DNA of 64,000 bases from Dryocosmus kuriphilus (Eukaryota > Arthropoda > Insecta > Hymenoptera > Cynipidae), in NCBI GenBank assembly GCA_038277395.1, contig CM076191.1, positions 98,629,588-98,693,587 of the forward strand, in the 5' to 3' direction. The number at the start of each line of letters is the position of its first letter. Positions within the stretch are counted from its first letter, which is position 1. Below, in pieces: positions 61,601-64,000 of this stretch. Both the position numbers and the translations under genes were made by a program. A model generated the notes under the pieces. That model was not told where the DNA came from. It did no database searches and saw nothing but the letters and a program-made list of their open reading frames with translations.

Positions 61601-64000
61601 CGATGGTATATCGCTGGACTATATCTTGAAAAAATAAATTAAAATTAAAAGAGGTAGGTACACTTTTTTGGTTTTGTATGTATTTGGACCGTCTACGTTG
61701 ATGGAAGCGCTGGTTGCCCGGAGTTTTTGTCGATTTCGACCAAACGCGCGGGGGGCACTTTTTTTTTTTTTTTACCAATATTATAGTTTGCGATGGTATC
61801 GCTGGACTATATCTTGAAAAATATAAACATTAAAAGAGGTACACTTTTTTGGTTTTGTGTATGTATTTGGACCGTCTACGTTGATGGAAGCGCTGTTGCC
61901 CGGAGTTTTTTTGTCGATTTCGACCAACGCGCGGGCACTTTTTTACCAATATTATAGTTTTGCGATGGTATCGCTGGACTATCTTGAAAAATATAAAACA
62001 TTAAAAGAGGTACACTTTTTTTTTTTTTATGTATTTGGACCGTCTACGTTGATGGAAGCGCTGTTGCCCGGAGTTTTTTTGTCGATTTCGACCAACGCGC
62101 GGGCACTTTTTTACCCAATATTATAGTTTGCGATGGTATCGCTGGACTATATGTTGAAAAATATAAACATTAAAAGAGGTACACTTTTTTTTTTTGTATG
62201 TATTTGGACCGTCTACGTTGATGGAAGCGCTGTTGCCCGGAGTTTTTTTTTTCGATTTCGACCAACGCGCGGGGCACTTTTTTTTTTTTACCAATATTAT
62301 AGTTTGCGATGGTATCGCTGGACTATATGTTGAAAAATATAAAACATTAAAAGAGGTACACTTTTTTTTTTTTTTTTGTATGTATTTGGACCGTCTACGT
62401 TGATGGAAGCGCTGTTGCCCGGAGTTTTTGTCGATTTCGACCAACGCGCGGGCACTTTTTTTTTTTACCAATATTATAGTTTGCGATGGTATCGCTGGAC
62501 TATATCTTGAAAAATATAAACATTAAAAGAGGTACACTTTTTTTTTGTTTTTGTATGTATTTTTGGACCGTCTACGTTGATGGAAGCGCTGTTGCCCGGA
62601 GTTTTTTTGTCGATTTCGACCAACGCGCGGGGCACTTTTTTACCAATATTATAGTTTGCGATGGTATCGCTGGACTATATCTTGAAAAATATAAACATTA
62701 AAAGAGGTACACTTTTTTGGTTTTGTATGTATTTGGACCGTCTACGTTGATGGAAGCGCTGTTGCCCGGAGTTTTTGTCGATTTCGACCAACGCGCGGGG
62801 CACTTTTTTTTACCAATATTATAGTTTGCGATGGTATCGCTGGACTATATGTTGAAAAATATAAACATTAAAAAGAGGTACACTTTTTTTGGTTTTGTAT
62901 GTATTTGGACCGTCTACGTTGATGGAAGCGCTGTTGCCCGGAGTTTTTTCGTCGATTTCGACCAACGCGCGGGCACTTTTTTTTTTTTACCAATATTATA
63001 GTTTGCGATGGTATCGCTGGACTACTATCTTGAAAAATATAAAACATTAAAAAAAAAGAGGTACACTTTTTTTTTTTTTTGTGTATGTATTTGGACCGTC
63101 TACGTTGATGGAAGCGCTGGTGTGCCCGGAGTTTTTGTCGATTTCGACCAACGCGCGGGCACTTTTTTACCAATATTATAGTTTGCGATGGTATCGCTGG
63201 ACTATATGTTGAAAAATATAAACATTAAAAGAGGTACACTTTTTTTGGTTTTGTATGTATTTGGACCGTCTACGTTGATGGAAGCGCTGGTGCCCGGAGT
63301 TTTTTTTTTGTCGATTTCGACCAACGCGCGGGCACTTTTTTACCAATATTATAGTTTGCGATGGTATCGCTGGACTATATCTTGAAAAATATAAACATTA
63401 AAAGAGGTACACTTTTTTTTGGTTTTGTATGTATTTGGACCGTCTACGTTGATGGAAGCGCTGTTGCCCGGAGTTTTTGTCGATTTCGACCAACGCGCGG
63501 GCACTTTTTTTTTACCAATATTATAGTTTGCGATGGTATCGCTGGACTATATGTTGAAAAATATAAACATTAAAAGAGGTACACTTTTTTTTTTTTGTAT
63601 GTATTTGGACCGTCTACGTTGATGGAAGCGCTGGTGCCCGGAGTTTTTTGTCGTTCGACCAACGCGCGGGCACTTTTTTACCAATATTTAGTTTGCGATG
63701 GTATCGCTGGACTATATCTTGAAAAATATAAACATTAAAAGAGGTACACTTTTTTTTTGTTTTGTATGTATTTGGACCGTCTACGTTGATGGAAGCGCTG
63801 TTGCCCGGAGTTTTTTTTTGTCGATTTCGACCAACGCGCGGGCACTTTTTTACCAATATTATAGTTTGCGATGGTATCGCTGGACTATATGTTGAAAAAT
63901 ATAAACATTAAAAGAGGTACACTTTTTTTTTTGTTTTGTATTTGGACCGTCTACGTTGATGGAAGCGCTGTTGCCCCCGGAGTTTTTGTCGATTTCGACC
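43676..64000 (+). repeat. Heterogeneous satellite sub-block (TCG/TTG type)
   Basis: Units mostly carry GGTATCGCTGG; GCTGTTGCCCGG and GGTTTTGTATG become common, and CTATATCTTG appears from about 48,340 and dominates after ~51 kb. TCT-type units recur singly (44.54, 45.57-45.9, 48.15, 48.5, 50.79, 55.49, 56.37, 60.39 kb). Homopolymer T runs reach ~20 and small tandem duplications are frequent. Confidence 0.85.

Larger units (their letters stand above)
38855..64000 (+). repeat. Satellite DNA array, ~167-175-bp unit, runs off the window
   Basis: Head-to-tail units, all in one orientation, continue without visible interruption to the end of the window. From spacing I estimate about 148 units. The first nine steps between 39,139 and 40,642 average 167 bp. 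Conserved blocks in order: GGACCGTCTACGTTGATGG, AAGCGCTG, CCCGGAG, GTCGATTTCGACC, AACGCGCGGGCAC, ACCAATATTATAG, TTTGCGATGGTATC, GCTGGACTATAT, GAAAAATATAAACATT, AAAAGAGGTACAC. Poly-T stretches after CAC, GGAG and TACAC vary in length. The unit length is not a multiple of three and frames drift, so the many short open frames on both strands are not genes. Size near one nucleosome and a pure array suggest centromeric or pericentromeric heterochromatin; that location is inferred. Confidence 0.97.

Noticed and set aside
38855..64000. Dozens of 60-209-codon open frames on both strands in the satellite
   Set aside because: They repeat the same drifting translations of a non-triplet unit (for example MVSLDYMLKNINIKRGTLF), with no start or stop logic; products of the repeat.
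38855..64000. CRISPR-like array
   Set aside because: Direct repeats without unique spacers, in a eukaryotic context; it is satellite DNA.

Overview
The window looks like repeat-rich nuclear DNA of an arthropod, most likely an insect. The reasons are a P-superfamily transposase gene with introns, Tc1/mariner-type transposases, non-LTR retrotransposon remnants, many inverted-repeat (foldback/MITE) elements, and a satellite DNA block of at least 25 kb. The retrotransposon C-terminus at 2.6-3.5 kb recalls hymenopteran elements from memory, but that is too weak to name an order. I see no clear host gene, tRNA, rRNA or bacterial/viral operon. Every protein fragment I recognise belongs to a transposable element, and all are damaged.

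Layout. 0-1.6 kb: a complete but dead DD41D mariner-type element. 2.4-3.6 kb: the 3' end of a non-LTR retrotransposon on the minus strand. 4.8-5.8 kb: a 300-codon open frame of an unnamed, probably transposon-borne family. 5.9-6.8 kb: tandem repeats. 7.1-9.6 kb: an inverted-repeat element that encloses a second DD41D copy. 9.6-13.2 kb: a 3.6-kb element whose arms carry arrays of ATGGCG motifs, bounded by a C run and a G run and holding a 260-bp MITE. 14.2-21.7 kb: a foldback element whose right arm was split by an R2/R4-like retrotransposon (16.2-19.4 kb) and by a 1.25-kb palindrome at a TTAA site. 21.8-22.5 kb: a scrambled patchwork of short, nearly identical pieces of that nest. 24.6-30.2 kb: a P-like element whose seven exons can be traced by splice signals. 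30.2-33.1 kb: three further inverted-repeat elements, one built from 15 GGATCC palindromes. 35.6-37.3 kb: a Tc1 element with TA duplications and a hairpin inserted in its 5' leader.

From 38.86 kb to the end is one head-to-tail satellite of about 167-175 bp per unit, roughly 148 units estimated from length. The first ~29 units, beside the non-satellite flank, are very uniform. Beyond ~43.7 kb the units change subfamily and vary in homopolymer length. The large number of short open frames across this block come from the repeat itself and are not genes.

The parts do not form a pathway. They record successive transposition, decay and local rearrangement beside a probable heterochromatic (perhaps centromeric or pericentromeric) satellite. 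The most unusual items are the patchwork at 21.8-22.5 kb, the nested foldback whose intact left arm preserves both empty sites, the GGATCC hairpin element, and the satellite with a CENP-B-box-like motif and an unexpectedly uniform edge.
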